This document shows positions 41,401 to 53,603 of a stretch of 64,000 bases of DNA, one piece after another. Numbering within the stretch: position 1 is the stretch's first letter; each line of letters begins with the position of its first letter. Both the position numbers and the translations under genes were made by a program. The DNA is taken from positions 29,452,001 to 29,516,000 of the forward strand of contig NC_079883.1 of assembly GCF_029227915.1 (NCBI RefSeq). The letters run 5' to 3'. The DNA is from Hydractinia symbiolongicarpus. Lineage: Eukaryota; Cnidaria; Hydrozoa; Anthoathecata; Hydractiniidae. The notes below the pieces were generated by a model, which did not search any database, was not told the DNA's origin, and worked only from the letters and a program-made list of their open reading frames with translations.

Positions 41401-44137
41401 ACTCAGCGATAGCACTGGGCGCTGTGGTAGATTTTTGTTTAAAAATTAAGTTAAAAAAGTCATTTTTTACTGTGGGACCAATCCCAGCCGTTAGTTCGCG
41501 CTGAAGAAATAGAGACATTCTCAAAAACTGCATTTCATTGATTTCTTGCCGGTATCAAACCGTTTGAGTTACAACGGCTGCGTCACATATTCGTACCAAC
41601 ATGTATTTAGCGATAGTATTCGGATATTACTAGGTTGCATTGTTTTTAACAGCGAAACGTTTGACTGTGGGACTTAATTGAACTGATTTTGGACTTTGAC
41701 CTTATAAATGTGATAAATGAGCCAGTTTGACTACAAGAAATAGCATTCTTCTTAATTTGACTTGATTGCTGGAAATCAGCGATCGCACTGGGCGCTGTGG
41801 TAGTGTTTTATTTAAAAAAAGTTAAATTAGTCATTTTTTACTGTGGGACCAATCCCAGCCGTTATCGCGTGCTGAAGAAATAGCGACAGTTTCAAAAACT
41901 ACATTTCATTCACTTTCTAACGGTATCAATCCTTTGAGTTACGACGGTTGCGCCAAATATTCGTCCCCACATGTATTCAGCGATAGTATTTGGATATTAC
42001 TAGGTTGCATCGCTTTTAACAGTGAAAAGTTTGACTGTGGGACTTAATTGAACTGATTTTGGACTTTGACCTTATAAATGTGATAAATTAGCCGGTTTGA
42101 TTACAGGAAGTAACATTCTTCCTAATTTGACTTGATTGCTGGAATTCAGCGAGTACACTAGGCTCTGTGGTAGTGCTTTATTTAAAAATTTAGATAAATA
42201 AGTCTTTTTTTTCTGTGGGACTAATACTGGCCGTTAGCATGCGCTGAAGAAATAGAGACATTCTCAAAAACTACATATCATCGACTTCTTGCCGGTATCA
42301 ATCCGTTTGAGTTACAACGGTTGCGTCACATATTCGTACCAACATGTATTTAGCGATAGTATTCAGATATTACTAGGTTGCATCGTTTTTAACAGCGAAA
42401 CGTTTGACTGTGGGACTTAATTGAAATGATTTTGGACTCTGACCTTATAAATGTGATAAATGAGCCAGTTTGACTACAAAAAGTAACATCCTTCTTAATT
42501 TGACATGATTGCTGAAACTCAGCGATTACAGCGGGCACTGCGGTAACTCTTTGTTAAAAAATTAGGATAAATAAGTCTGTTTTTACTGTGGGACCAATCC
42601 TAGCCGTTAGTTCGCGCTGAAGAAGTAGAGAAAGTTTCAAAAACTATATTTCATTGTCTTTCTAATGGTGTCAATCCGTTTCAGTTACAACGGTTGCGTC
42701 ACATATTTGTACCAACATGTATTTAGTGATTTTCTTCCAATTTTACTAAGTTGTATTGCTTTTAACAGTGAAACGATTGACTGTGGGAATTACTTGAACT
42801 GACTCTGGACTATGTCCTTATAAATGTGAAGGATGAGCCAATTGGTCTCCAAGGAATAACTTTCTTCTTAATTTGACGTGATGGCTTGGATTCAGCGATT
42901 ACACTAGGCTCTGTGGTAGTGCTTTATTTAAAATTTAGATAAATAAGTCTTTTTTTTAATATGGGACCAATCCTAGCCATTATCGCGCACTGAAGAAATA
43001 GCGACAGTTTCAAAAACTACATCTCATTGACTTTCTAACGGTATCAATCCATTTGAGTTACAACGGTTGCGTCACATATTCGTACCAACATGTATTTAGC
43101 GATAGTATTCTGATATTGCTGGGTTGCATCGCTTTTAACATTGAAACGATTGACTCTGGGAATTAATTGAACTGATTCTGGACTGTGACCTTGTAAATGC
43201 GATAAATGAGCCAATTGGGCTCCAAGGAATAACATTCTTCTTAATTCGACATGATTGCTGGAATTCAGCGAGTACACTAGGCTCTGTGGCAGTGCTTTAT
43301 TTAAAAATTTAGATAAATAAGTCTTTTTTTACAGTGGGACTAATATTGGCAGTTAGCACGCGCTGAAGAAATAGAGACATTCTCAAAAACTACATTTCAT
43401 CGACTTCTTGGCGGTATCAATCCATTTGAGCTACAACGGTTGCGTCACATATTCGTATCAACATGTATTTAGCGATAGTATTCTGATATTACTAGGTTGC
43501 ATCGCCTTTAACAGTGAAACGATTGACTGTGGGACTTAATTGAACTGACTTTGGACTTTGACTTTATAAATGTGATACCAGAACCAGTTTGACTACAAGA
43601 AATAGCATTCTTCTTAATTTGACATGATTGCTGGAACTCAGCGATTGCACTGGGCGCTGTGGTAGAGTTTTATTTAAAAATTAAGTTAAATAACTCATTT
43701 TTTACTGTGGGACCAATCCCAGCCGTTAGTTCGCGCTGAAGAAATAGAGACAGTTTCAAAAATTACATTTTATTGACTTTCTAACGGTGTCAATCCGTTT
43801 GAGTTACAACGGTTGCGTCACATATTCGTACCAACATGTATTTAGTGATATCTTTCCGATGTTACTAAGTTATACCGCTTTTAACAGTGAAACGATTGAC
43901 TGTGGAACTTAATTGAACTAACTTTGGACTGTGACCTTATAAATGTGATAAGTGAGCCAACTGGACCCAAGAAATAACATTCTTCTTAATTTGACATGAT
44001 TGCCAGAACTCAGCGATTACACTGGGCGCTGTGGTAGCACTTCATTTAAAAATTTAAAAAGAAAATTCATTTTTTACTGTGGGACCAATCCTAGCCGTTA
44101 TCGCGCGCTGAAGAAATAGCGATAGTTTCAAAAACTA
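38490..44137. repeat. Second copy of the 26.2-31.5 kb block
   Basis: It corresponds to 26,205-31,480 with one inserted unit at 40,486-41,228. The right edge lies near 44,137, where the sequence changes from the 31.4 kb type to the 33.3 kb type. Single-base differences occur every few tens to hundreds of bases, for example TTTACAAATTT at 40,324, so this copy is older than the single-unit duplication inside it. Confidence 0.87.
40486..41228. repeat. Recent single-unit tandem duplication (371 bp x 2)
   Basis: Two adjacent units match at 371 bp and share variants found nowhere nearby: GGACTTGGACC, GGGACCAATGCCAGCC (40,731/41,102) and GAGATACGACGG. The only clear difference I noticed lies at the edge (TAGATTG against TAGGTTG). 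The corresponding place in the partner block near 28,300-28,560 has a single unit, so the extra unit arose after the two blocks separated. Confidence 0.9.
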
Positions 44138-44739
44138 CATTTTATTGACTTTTTAATGGTATCAATCCGTTTCAGTTACAACTGTTGCGTCACATATTCG
44201 TCCCCACATGTATTTGCAATAGTATTCGGATATTACTAGGTTGTATCGCTTTTAACAGTGAGACGTTTGACTTTTGGACTTAATTGAACTGATTTTGGAC
44301 TTTGACCTTATAAATGTGATAAATGAGCCAGTTTAACTACAAGAAGTAACATTTTTTCTTAATTTGACTTGATTGCTGGAAATCAGCGATCGCACTGGGC
44401 GCTCTCGTAGAGTTTTATTTAAAAAAAATTAAATAAGTCATTTTTTACTCTGGGACCAATCCCAGCCGTTATCGCGCGCTGAAGAAATAGCGACAGTTTC
44501 AAAAACTACATTTCATTCACTTTCTAACGGTATCAATCCTTTGAGTAACGACGGTTGCGCCAAATATTCGTCCCCACATGTATTCAGCGATAGTATTTGG
44601 ATATTACTAGGTTGCATCGCTTTTAACAGTGAAAAGTTTGACTGTGGGACTTAATTGAACTGATTTTGGACTTTGACCTTATAAATGTGATAAATGAGCC
44701 AGTTTGATTACAGGAAGTAACATTTTTCCTAATTTGACT
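44138..44739. repeat. Satellite units of the 33.3 kb type
   Basis: This follows 33,345-33,940 at 10,793 bp, with shared GTGAGACG and TACTCTGGG. It has one-base losses, for example CATGTATTTGCAATAG near 44,208 (TATTTTGCAATAG in the partner). No gene is present. Confidence 0.75.
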
Positions 44740-46224
44740 TGATTGCTGGAACTCAGCGATAGCACTGGGCGCTGTGGTAGAGTTTTATTTAAAAATTAAG
44801 TTAAAAAAGTCCGTTTTTACTGTGGGACCAATCCCAGCCGTTAGTTCGCGCTGAAGAAATAGAGACATTCTCAAAAACTGCATTTCATTGACTTCTTGCC
44901 GGTATCAATCCGTTTGAGTTACAACGGCTGCGTCACATATTCGTACCAACATGTATTTAGCGATAGTATTCGGATATTACTAGGTTGCATTGTTTTTAAC
45001 AGCGAAACGTTTGACTGTGGGACTTAATTGAACTGATTTTGGACTTTGACCTTATAAATGTGATAAATGAGCCAGTTTGACTACAAGAAATAGCATTCTT
45101 CTTAATTTGACTTGATTGCTGGAAATCAGCGATCGCACTGGGCGCTGTGGTAGAGTTTTATTTAAAAAAAGTTAAATTAGTCATTTTTTATTGTGGGACC
45201 AATCCCAGCCGTTATCGCGTGCTGAAGAAATAGCGACAGTTTCAAAAACTACATTTCATTCACTTTCTAACGGTATCAGTCCTTTGAGTTACGACGGTTG
45301 CGCCAAATATTCGTCCCCACATGTATTCAGCGATAGTATTCAGATATTACTAGGTTGCATCGTTTTTAACAGCGAAACGTTTGACTGTGGGACTTAATTG
45401 AACTGATTTTGGACTCTGACCTTATAAATGTGATAAATGAGCCAGTTTGACTACAAGAAGTAACATCCTTCCTAATTTGACATGATTGCTGGAACTCAGC
45501 GATAGCACTGGGCGCTGTGGTAGAGTTTTATTTAAAAATTAAGTTAAAAAAGTAAGTTTTTACTGTGGGCCAATCCCAGCCGTTAGTTCGCGCTGAAGAA
45601 ATAGAGAATTCTCAAAAACTGCATTTCATTGACTTCTTGCCGGTATCAATCCGTTTGAGTTACAACGGCTGCGTCACATATTCGTACCAACATGTATTTA
45701 GCGATAGTATTCGGATATTACTAGGTTGCATTGTTTTTAACAGCGAAACGTTTGACTGTGGGACTTAATTGAACTGATTTTCGACTTTGACCTTATAAAT
45801 GTGATAAATGAGCCAGTTTGACTACAAGAAATAGCATTCTTCTTAATTTGACTTGATTGCTGGAAATCAGCGATCGCACTGGGCGCTGTGGTAGAGTTTT
45901 ATTTAAAAAAAGTTAAATTAGTCATTTTTTACTGTGGGACCAATCCCAGCCGTTATCGCGTGCTGAAGAAATAGCGACAGTTTCAAAAACTACATTTCAT
46001 TCACTTTCTAACGGTATCAGTCCTTTGAGTTACGACGGTTGCGCCAAATATTCGTCCCCACATGTATTCAGCGATAGTATTCAGATATTACTAGGTTGCA
46101 TCGTTTTTAACAGCGAAAGGTTTGACTGTGGGACTTAATTGAACTGATTTTGGACTCTGACCTTATAAATGTGATAAATGAGCCAGTTTGACTACAAGAA
46201 GTAACATCCTTCTTAATTTGACAT
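44740..46224. repeat. Two-unit tandem duplication (741 bp x 2)
   Basis: Copies 44,740-45,482 and 45,483-46,224 share the rare GGTATCAGTCCTTTGAG (45,274/46,015) and GCGATAGTATTCAG. The second copy has small deletions: GTGGGCCAATCCC near 45,565 and AGAGAATTCTC near 45,603. The plus-strand open frames at 45,191 and 45,565 are paralogous by-products of the duplicated repeat. Confidence 0.85.
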
Positions 46225-49200
46225 GATTGCTGAAACTCAGCGATTACAGCGGGCACTGCGGTAACTCTTTGTTAAAAAATTAAGATAAATAACTCTGTTT
46301 TTACTGTGGGACCAATCCTAGCCGTTAGTTCGCGCTGAAGAAGTAGAGAAAGTTTCAAAAACTATATTTCATTGACTTTCTAATGGTGTCAATCCGTTTC
46401 AGTTACAACGGTTGCGTCACATATTTGTACCAACATGTATTTAGTGATTTTCTTCCAATTTTACTAAGTTGTATTGCTTTTAACAGTGAAACGATTGACT
46501 GTGGGAATTAATTGAACTGACTCGGGACTATGTCCTTATAAATGTGAAGGATGAGCCAATTGGTCTCCAAGGAATAACTTTCTTCTTAATTTGACGTGAT
46601 GGCTTGGATTCAGCGATTACACTAGGCTCTGTGGTAGCGCTTTATTTAAAATTTAGATAAATAAGTCTTTTTTTAATATGGGACCAATCCTAGCCGTTAT
46701 CGCGCACTGAAGAAATAGCGACAGTTTCAAAAACTACATCTCATTGACTTTCTAACGGTATCAATCCATTTGAGTTACAACGGTTGCGTCACATATTCGT
46801 ACCAACATGTATTTAGCGATAGTATTCTGATATTGCTGGGTTGCATCGCTTTTAACATTGAAACGATTGACTCTGGGAATTAATTGAACTGATTCTGGAC
46901 TGTGACCTTGTAAATGCAATAAATGAGCCAATTGGGCTCCAAGGAATAACATTCTTCTTAATTCGACATGATTGCTGGAATTCAGCGAGTACACTAGGCT
47001 CTGTGGCAGTGCCTTATTTAAAAATTTAGATAAATAAGTCTTTTTTTACAGTGGGAGTAATATTGGCCGTTAGCACGCGCTGAAGAAATAGAGACATTCT
47101 CAAAAACTACATTTCATCGACTTCTTGCCGGTATCAATCCGTTTGAGTTACAACGGTTGCGTCACATATTCGTCCCCACATGTATTTTGCAATAGTATTC
47201 GGATATTACTAGGTTGCATCGCTTTTATCAGTGAAACGTTTGACTGTGGGACTTAATTGAACTGATTTTGGACTTTGACCATATAGATGTGGTAAATGAG
47301 CCAGTTTGACTACAAGAAGTAACATCCTTCTTAATTTGACATGATTGCTGAAACTCAGCGATTACAGCGGGCACTGCGGTAACTCTTTGTTAAAAAATTA
47401 GGATAAATAAGTCTGTTTTTACTGTGGGACCAATCCTAGCCGTTCGTTCGCGCTGAAGAAGTAGAGACAGTTTCAAAAACTATATTTCATTGACTTTCTA
47501 ACGGTGTCAATCCGTTTCAGTTACAACGGTTGCGTCACATATTTGTACCAACATGTATTTAGTGATTTTCTTCCAATTTTACTAAGTTGTATTGCTTTTA
47601 ACAGTGAAACGATTGACTGTGGGAATTAATTGAACTGACTCTGGACTATGTCCTTATAAATGTGAAGGATGAGCCAATTGGTCTCCAAGGAATAACTTTC
47701 TTCTTAATTTGACGTGATGGCTTTGATTCAGCGATTACACTAGGCTCTGTGGTAGCGCTTTATTTAAAATTTAGATAAATAAGTCTTTTTTTAATATGGG
47801 ACCAATCCTAGCCGTTATCGCGCACTGAAGAAATAGCGACAGTTTCAAAAACTACATCTCATTGACTTTCTAACGGTATCAATCCATTTGAGTTACAACG
47901 GTTGCGTCACATATTCGTACCAACATGTATTTAGCGATAGTATTCTGATATTGCTGGGTTGCATCGCTTTTAACATTGAAACGATTGACTCTGGGAATTA
48001 ATTGAACTGATTCTGGACTGTGACCTTGTAAATGCGATAAATGAGCCAATTGGGCTCCAAGGAATAACATTCTTCTTAATTCGACATGATTGCTGGAATT
48101 CAGCGAGTACACTAGGCTCTGTGGCAGTGCTTTATTTAAAAATTTTGATAAATAAGTCTTTTTTTACAGTGGGACTAATATTGGCCGTTAGCACGCGCTG
48201 AAGAAATAGAGACATTCTCAAAAACTACATTTCATCGACTTCTTGCCGGTATCAATCCGTTTGAGTTACAACGGTTGCGTGACATATTCGTCCCCACATG
48301 TATTTTGCAATAGTATTCGGATATTACTAGGTTGCATCGCTTTTATCAGTGAAACGTTTGACTGTGGGACTTAATTGAACTGATTTTGGACTTTGACCAT
48401 ATAGATGTGGTAAATGAGCCAGTTTGACTACAAGAAGTAACATCCTTCTAAATTTGACATGATTGTTGAAACTCAGCGATTACAGCGGGCACTGCGGTAA
48501 CTCTTTGTTAAAAAATTAGGATAAATAAGTCTGTTTTTACTGTGGGACCAATCCTAGCCGTTAGTTCGTGCTGAAGAAGTAGAGACAGTTTCAAAAACTA
48601 TATTTCATTGACTTTCTAACGGTGTCAATCCGTTTCAGTTACAACGGTTGCGTCACATATTTGTACCAACATGTATTTAGTGATTTTCTTCCAATTTTAC
48701 TAAGTTGTATTGCTTTTAACAGTGAAACGATTGACTGTGGGAATTAATTGAACTGACTCTGGACTATGTCCTTATAAATGTGAAAGATGAGCCAATTGGT
48801 CTCCAAGGAATAACTTTCTTCTTAATTTGACGTGATGGCTTGGATTCAGCGATTACACTAGGCTCTGTGGTAGCGCTTTATTTAAAATTTAGATCAATAA
48901 GTCTTTCTTTACTATGGGACCAATCCTAGCCGTTATCGCGCGCTGAAGAAATAGCGACAGTTTCAAAAACTACATTTCATTGACTTTCTAACGGTATCAA
49001 TCCATTTGAGTTACAACGGTTGCGTCACATATTCGTACCAACATGTATTTAGCGATAGTATTCTGATATTGCTAGGTTGCATCGCTTTTAACATTGAAAC
49101 GATTGACTCTGGGAATTAATTGAACAGATTCTGGACTGTGACCTTGTAAATGCGATAAATGAGCCAATTGGGCTCCAAGGAATAACATTCTTCTTAATTC

Positions 49201-50230
49201 GACATGATTGCTGGAATTCAGCGAGTACACTAGGCTCTGTGGTAGTGCTTTATTTAAAAATTTAGATAAATAAGTCTTTTTTTACTGTGGGACTAATACT
49301 GGCCGTTAGCACGCGCTGAATAAATAGAGACATTCTCAAAACTACATTTCATCGACTTCTTGCCGGTATCAATCCGTTTGAGTTACAACTGTTGCGTCAC
49401 ATATTCGTCCCCACATGTATTTTGCAATAATATTCGGATATTACTAGGTTGCATCGCTTTTATCAGTGAAACGTTTGACTGTGGGACTTAATTGAACTGA
49501 TTTTGGACTTTGACCATAGGGATGTGGTAAAGGAGCCAGTTTGACTACAAGAAGTAACATCCTTCTTAATTTGACATGATTGCTGAAACTCAGCGATTAC
49601 AGCGGGCACTGCGGTAACTCTTTGTTAAAAAATTAGGATAAATAAGTCTGTTTTTACTGTGGGACCAATCCTAGCCGTTAGTTCGCGCTGAAGAAGTAGA
49701 GACAGTTTTAAAAACTATATTTCATTGACTTTCTAACGGTGTCAATCCGTTTCAGTTACAACGGTTGCGTCACATATTTGTACCAACATGTATTTAGTAA
49801 TTTTCTTCCAATTTTACTAAGTTGTATTGCTTTTAACAGTGAAACGATTGACTGTGGGAATTAATTGAACTGACTCTGGACTATGTCCTTATAAATGTGA
49901 AAGATGAGCCAATTGGTCTCCAAGGAATAACTTTCTTCTTAATTTGACGTGATGGCTTGGATTCAGCGATTACACTAGGCTCTGTGGTAGCGCTTTATTT
50001 AAAATTTAGATAATTAAGTCTTTTTATACTATGGGACCAATCCTAGCCGTTATCACGCGCTGAAGAAATAGCGACAGTTTCAAAAACTACACCTCATTGA
50101 CTTCCTAACGGTATCAATCCATTTGAGTTACAACGGTTGTGTTACATATTCGTACCAACATGTATTTAACGATAGTATTCTGATATTACTAGGTTGCATC
50201 GCCTTTAACAGTGAAGCGATTGACTGTGGG
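46225..50230. repeat. Three-unit higher-order repeat, 4 copies
   Basis: T1-T2-T3 triplets follow one another with a 1,116-1,118 bp period. T1 markers are at 47,281, 48,399 and 49,515, preceded by a first T1 near 46,200-46,330 that has CTCTGACC instead of CCATATAG. The last triplet has drifted, with CCATAGGGATG and a shortened T3. The region diverges near 50,250 into a different unit type. The cluster is the 35-unit-displaced relative of 34.3-37.6 kb. Confidence 0.85.
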
Positions 50231-50250
50231 ACTTAATTGAACTGATTTTC

Positions 50251-52030
50251 GACTTTGACCTTATAAATGTGATAAATGAGCCAGTTTGATTACAGGAAGT
50301 AACATTCTTCCTAATTTGACTTGATTGCTGGAACTCAGCGATAGCACTGGGCGCTGTGGTAGAGTTTTATTTAAAAATTAAGTTAAATAAGTCATTTTTT
50401 ACTGTGGGACCAATCCCAGCCGTTAGTTCGCGCTGAAGAAATAGAGACATTCTCAAAAACTACATTTCATTGACTTCTTGCCGGTATCCATCCGTTTGAG
50501 TTACAACGGCTGCTTCACATTTGCGTACCAACATGTATTTAGCGATAGTATTCGGATATTACTAGGTTGCATCGTTTTTAACAGCGAAACGTTTGACTGT
50601 GGGACTTAATTGAACTGATTTTGGACTTTGACGTTATAAATGTGATAAATGAGCCAGTTTGACTACAAGAAATAGCATTCTTCTTAATTTGACTTGATTG
50701 CTGGAAATCAGCGATCGCACTGGGCGCTGTGGTAGAGTTTTATTTAAAAAAAGTTAAATAAGTCAGCTTTTACTGTGGGACCAATCCTAGCCGTTAGTTC
50801 GCGCTGAAGAAATAGAGACAGTTTCAAAAACTACATTTCATTGACTTTATAACGCTGTCAATCCGTTTGAGTTACAACGGTTGCGTCACATATTCGTACC
50901 AACATGTATTTAGCGATTTTTTTCTGATATTACTAGGTTGCATGGCCTTTAACAATGAAACGATTGACTGTGGGACTTAATTGAACTAACTTTGGACTGT
51001 GACCTTATAAATGTTATAAATAAGCCAGTTTGACTACAAGAAATAACATTCTTCTTAATTTGACATGATTGCTGGAACTCAGCGATTACACTGGGCGCTG
51101 TGGTAGCACTTTAAAAAATTAAAATAAAAGAGTCATTTTTTCCTGTGGGACCAATCCTAGCCGTTATCGCGCGCTGAAGAAATAGCGACAGTTTCAAAAA
51201 CTACATTTCATTGACTTTAGAACGGTGTCAATCCGTTTGAGTTACAACGGTTGCGTCACATATTCGTACCAACATGTATTTAGTGATTTTCATCCAATTT
51301 TACTAAGTTGTATTGCTTTTAACAGTTAAACGATTGACTGTGGGAATTAATTGAACTGACTCTGGACTATGTCCTTATAAATGTGATAGATGAGCCAATT
51401 GGTCTCCTAGGAATAACTTTCTTTTTAATTTGACGGGATGGCTGGAATTCAGCGATTACATTAGGGTCTGTGATAGCGCTTTATTTAAAAATTTAGATAA
51501 ATAAGTCTTTTCTTACTGTGGAACCAATCCCAGCCGTTAGCACGTGCTGAAAAAAGAGGAAAAGTTCCAAAGACTACATTTCATTGACTTTCTAGCGGTG
51601 TAAATCCGTTTGAGTTACAACGGTGGCGTCACATATTCGTACCAAAATGTATCTAGCCATAGTATTCGGATATTACTGGGTTGCATCGCTTTTTACAGTG
51701 AAACGTTTGACTGTGGGACTTAATTGAACTGATTTTAGACTTTGACCTTATAAATGTGATAAATGAGCCAGTTTGACTACAAGAAATAACATTCTTCTTA
51801 ATTTGACATGATTGCTGGAACTCAGCGATTACACTAGGCTCTGTGGTAGCGCTTTATGTAAGAATTTAGATAAATAAGTCTTTTTTTACTGTGGGACCAA
51901 TCCTGGCCGTTAGCACGCACTGAAGAAATAGAGACATTCTCAAAAACTTCATTTCATTGACTTCTTGGCGGTATCAATCCGTTTGAGTTACAACAGTTGC
52001 ATCACATATTCGTACCAACCTGTATTTAGT
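50251..52030. repeat. Satellite block, right part copied at 53,604-55,007
   Basis: From about 50,630 this matches 53,604 onward at 2,974-2,977 bp (8 units), with AGTCAGCTTTTACTG (50,761/53,735), TGGCCTTTAACAATG and GATTTTCATCC. A small deletion in the first copy near 51,113 changes the displacement by three bases. Part also matches 25.7-27.1 and 38.5-39.4 kb, so this segment exists in four copies in the window. Confidence 0.83.
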
Positions 52031-53603
52031 GATTTTCTTCAGACATGACTAAGTTGCATCGCTTTTAACAGTGAAGCGATTGACTGTGGGACTTAATTGA
52101 ACTGATTTTAGACTTTGACCTTATAAATGTGATAAATGAGCCAGTTTGACTACAAGAAATAACATTCTTCTTATCTTGACATGATTGCTGGAACTCAGCG
52201 ATTACACTAGGCTCTGTGGTAGCGCTTTATGAAAAAATTTAGATAAATAAGTCTTTTTTTACTATGGAACCAATCCTAGCCGTTATCACGCGCTGAAGAA
52301 ATAGCGACAGTTTCAAAAACTACACCTCATTGACTTCCTAACGGTATCAATCCATTTGAGTTACAACGGTTGTGTCACATATTCGTACCAACATGTATTT
52401 AGCGATAGTATTCTGATATTGCTAGGTTGCATCGCCTTTAACAGTGAAGCGATTGACTGTGGGACTTAATTGAACTGATTCTGGACTGTGACCTTATAAA
52501 TGTGATAAATGAGCCAGTTTAACTACAAGAAGTAACATACTTCTTAATTTGACTTGATTGCTGGAAATCAGCGATCGCACTGGGCGCTGTGGTAGAGTTT
52601 TATTTAAAAAAAGTTATGTAAGTCATTTTTTACTGTGGGACCAATCTCAGCCGTTATCGCGCGCTGAAGAAATAGCGACAGTTTCAAAAACTACATTTCA
52701 TTCACTTTCTAACGGTATCAATCCTTTGAGTTACGACGGTTGCGCCAAATATTCGTCCCCATATGTATTCAGCGATAGTATTTGGATATTACTAGGTTGC
52801 ATCGCTTTTAACAGTGAAAAGTTTGACTGTGGGACTTAATTGAACTGATTTTGGACTTTGACCTTATAAATGTGATAAATGAGCCAGTTTGATTACAGGA
52901 AGTAACATTCTTCCTAATTTGACTTGATTGCTGGAACTCAGCGATAGCACTGGGCGCTGTGGTAGAGTTTCATTTAAAAATTAAGTTAAATAAGTCATTT
53001 TTTACAGTGGGACCAATCCCAGCCGTTAGTTCGCGCTGAAGAAATAGAGACATTCTCAAAAACTACATTTCATTGACTTCTTGCCGGTATCAATCCGTTT
53101 GAGTTACAACGGCTGCTTCACATTTGCGTACCAACATGTATTTAGCGATAGTATTCGGATATTACTAGGTTGCATCGTTTTTAACAGCGAAACGTTTGAC
53201 TGTGGGACTTAATTGAACTGATTTTGGACTTTGACCTTATAAATGTGATAAATGAGCCAGTTTGACTACAAGAAATAGCATTCTTCTTAATTTGACTTGA
53301 TTGGTGGAAATCAGCGATCGCACTGGGCGCTGTGGTAGAGTTTTATTTAAAAAAAGTCAAATAAGTCATTTTTTACTGTGGGACCAATCCCAGCCGTTAT
53401 CGCGCGCTGAAGAAATAGCGACAGTTTCAAAAACTACATTTCATTGACTTCTTGCCGGTATCAATCCGTTTGAGTTACAACAGTTGCGTCACATATTCGT
53501 ACCAACATGTATTTAGCGATAGTATTCGGATATTACTAGGTTGCATCGTTTTTAACAGCGAAACGTTTGACTGTGGGACTTAATTGAACTGATTTTGGAC
53601 TTT
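52031..53603. repeat. Satellite units between the two 8-unit copies
   Basis: This contains the copy of 37,575-38,440 at 52,460-53,325 and units with GCGATCGC. Near 52,020-52,090 the sequence TTCTTCAGACATGAC marks a switch from the 55.0 kb type to another type. It is satellite only. Confidence 0.75.

Noticed and set aside
30387-48112. 77- to 88-codon minus-strand open frames at 30,387, 36,048, 43,044, 46,761 and 47,879
   Set aside because: All come from the T3-type unit and recur because that unit is duplicated. Their conservation reflects repeat homogenisation, not coding constraint.
37673-52839. 93-codon plus-strand open frame present at 37,673 and 52,558
   Set aside because: The two copies lie in a 40-unit duplicated block. 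Equivalent units elsewhere are broken by stops or frame-changing indels.
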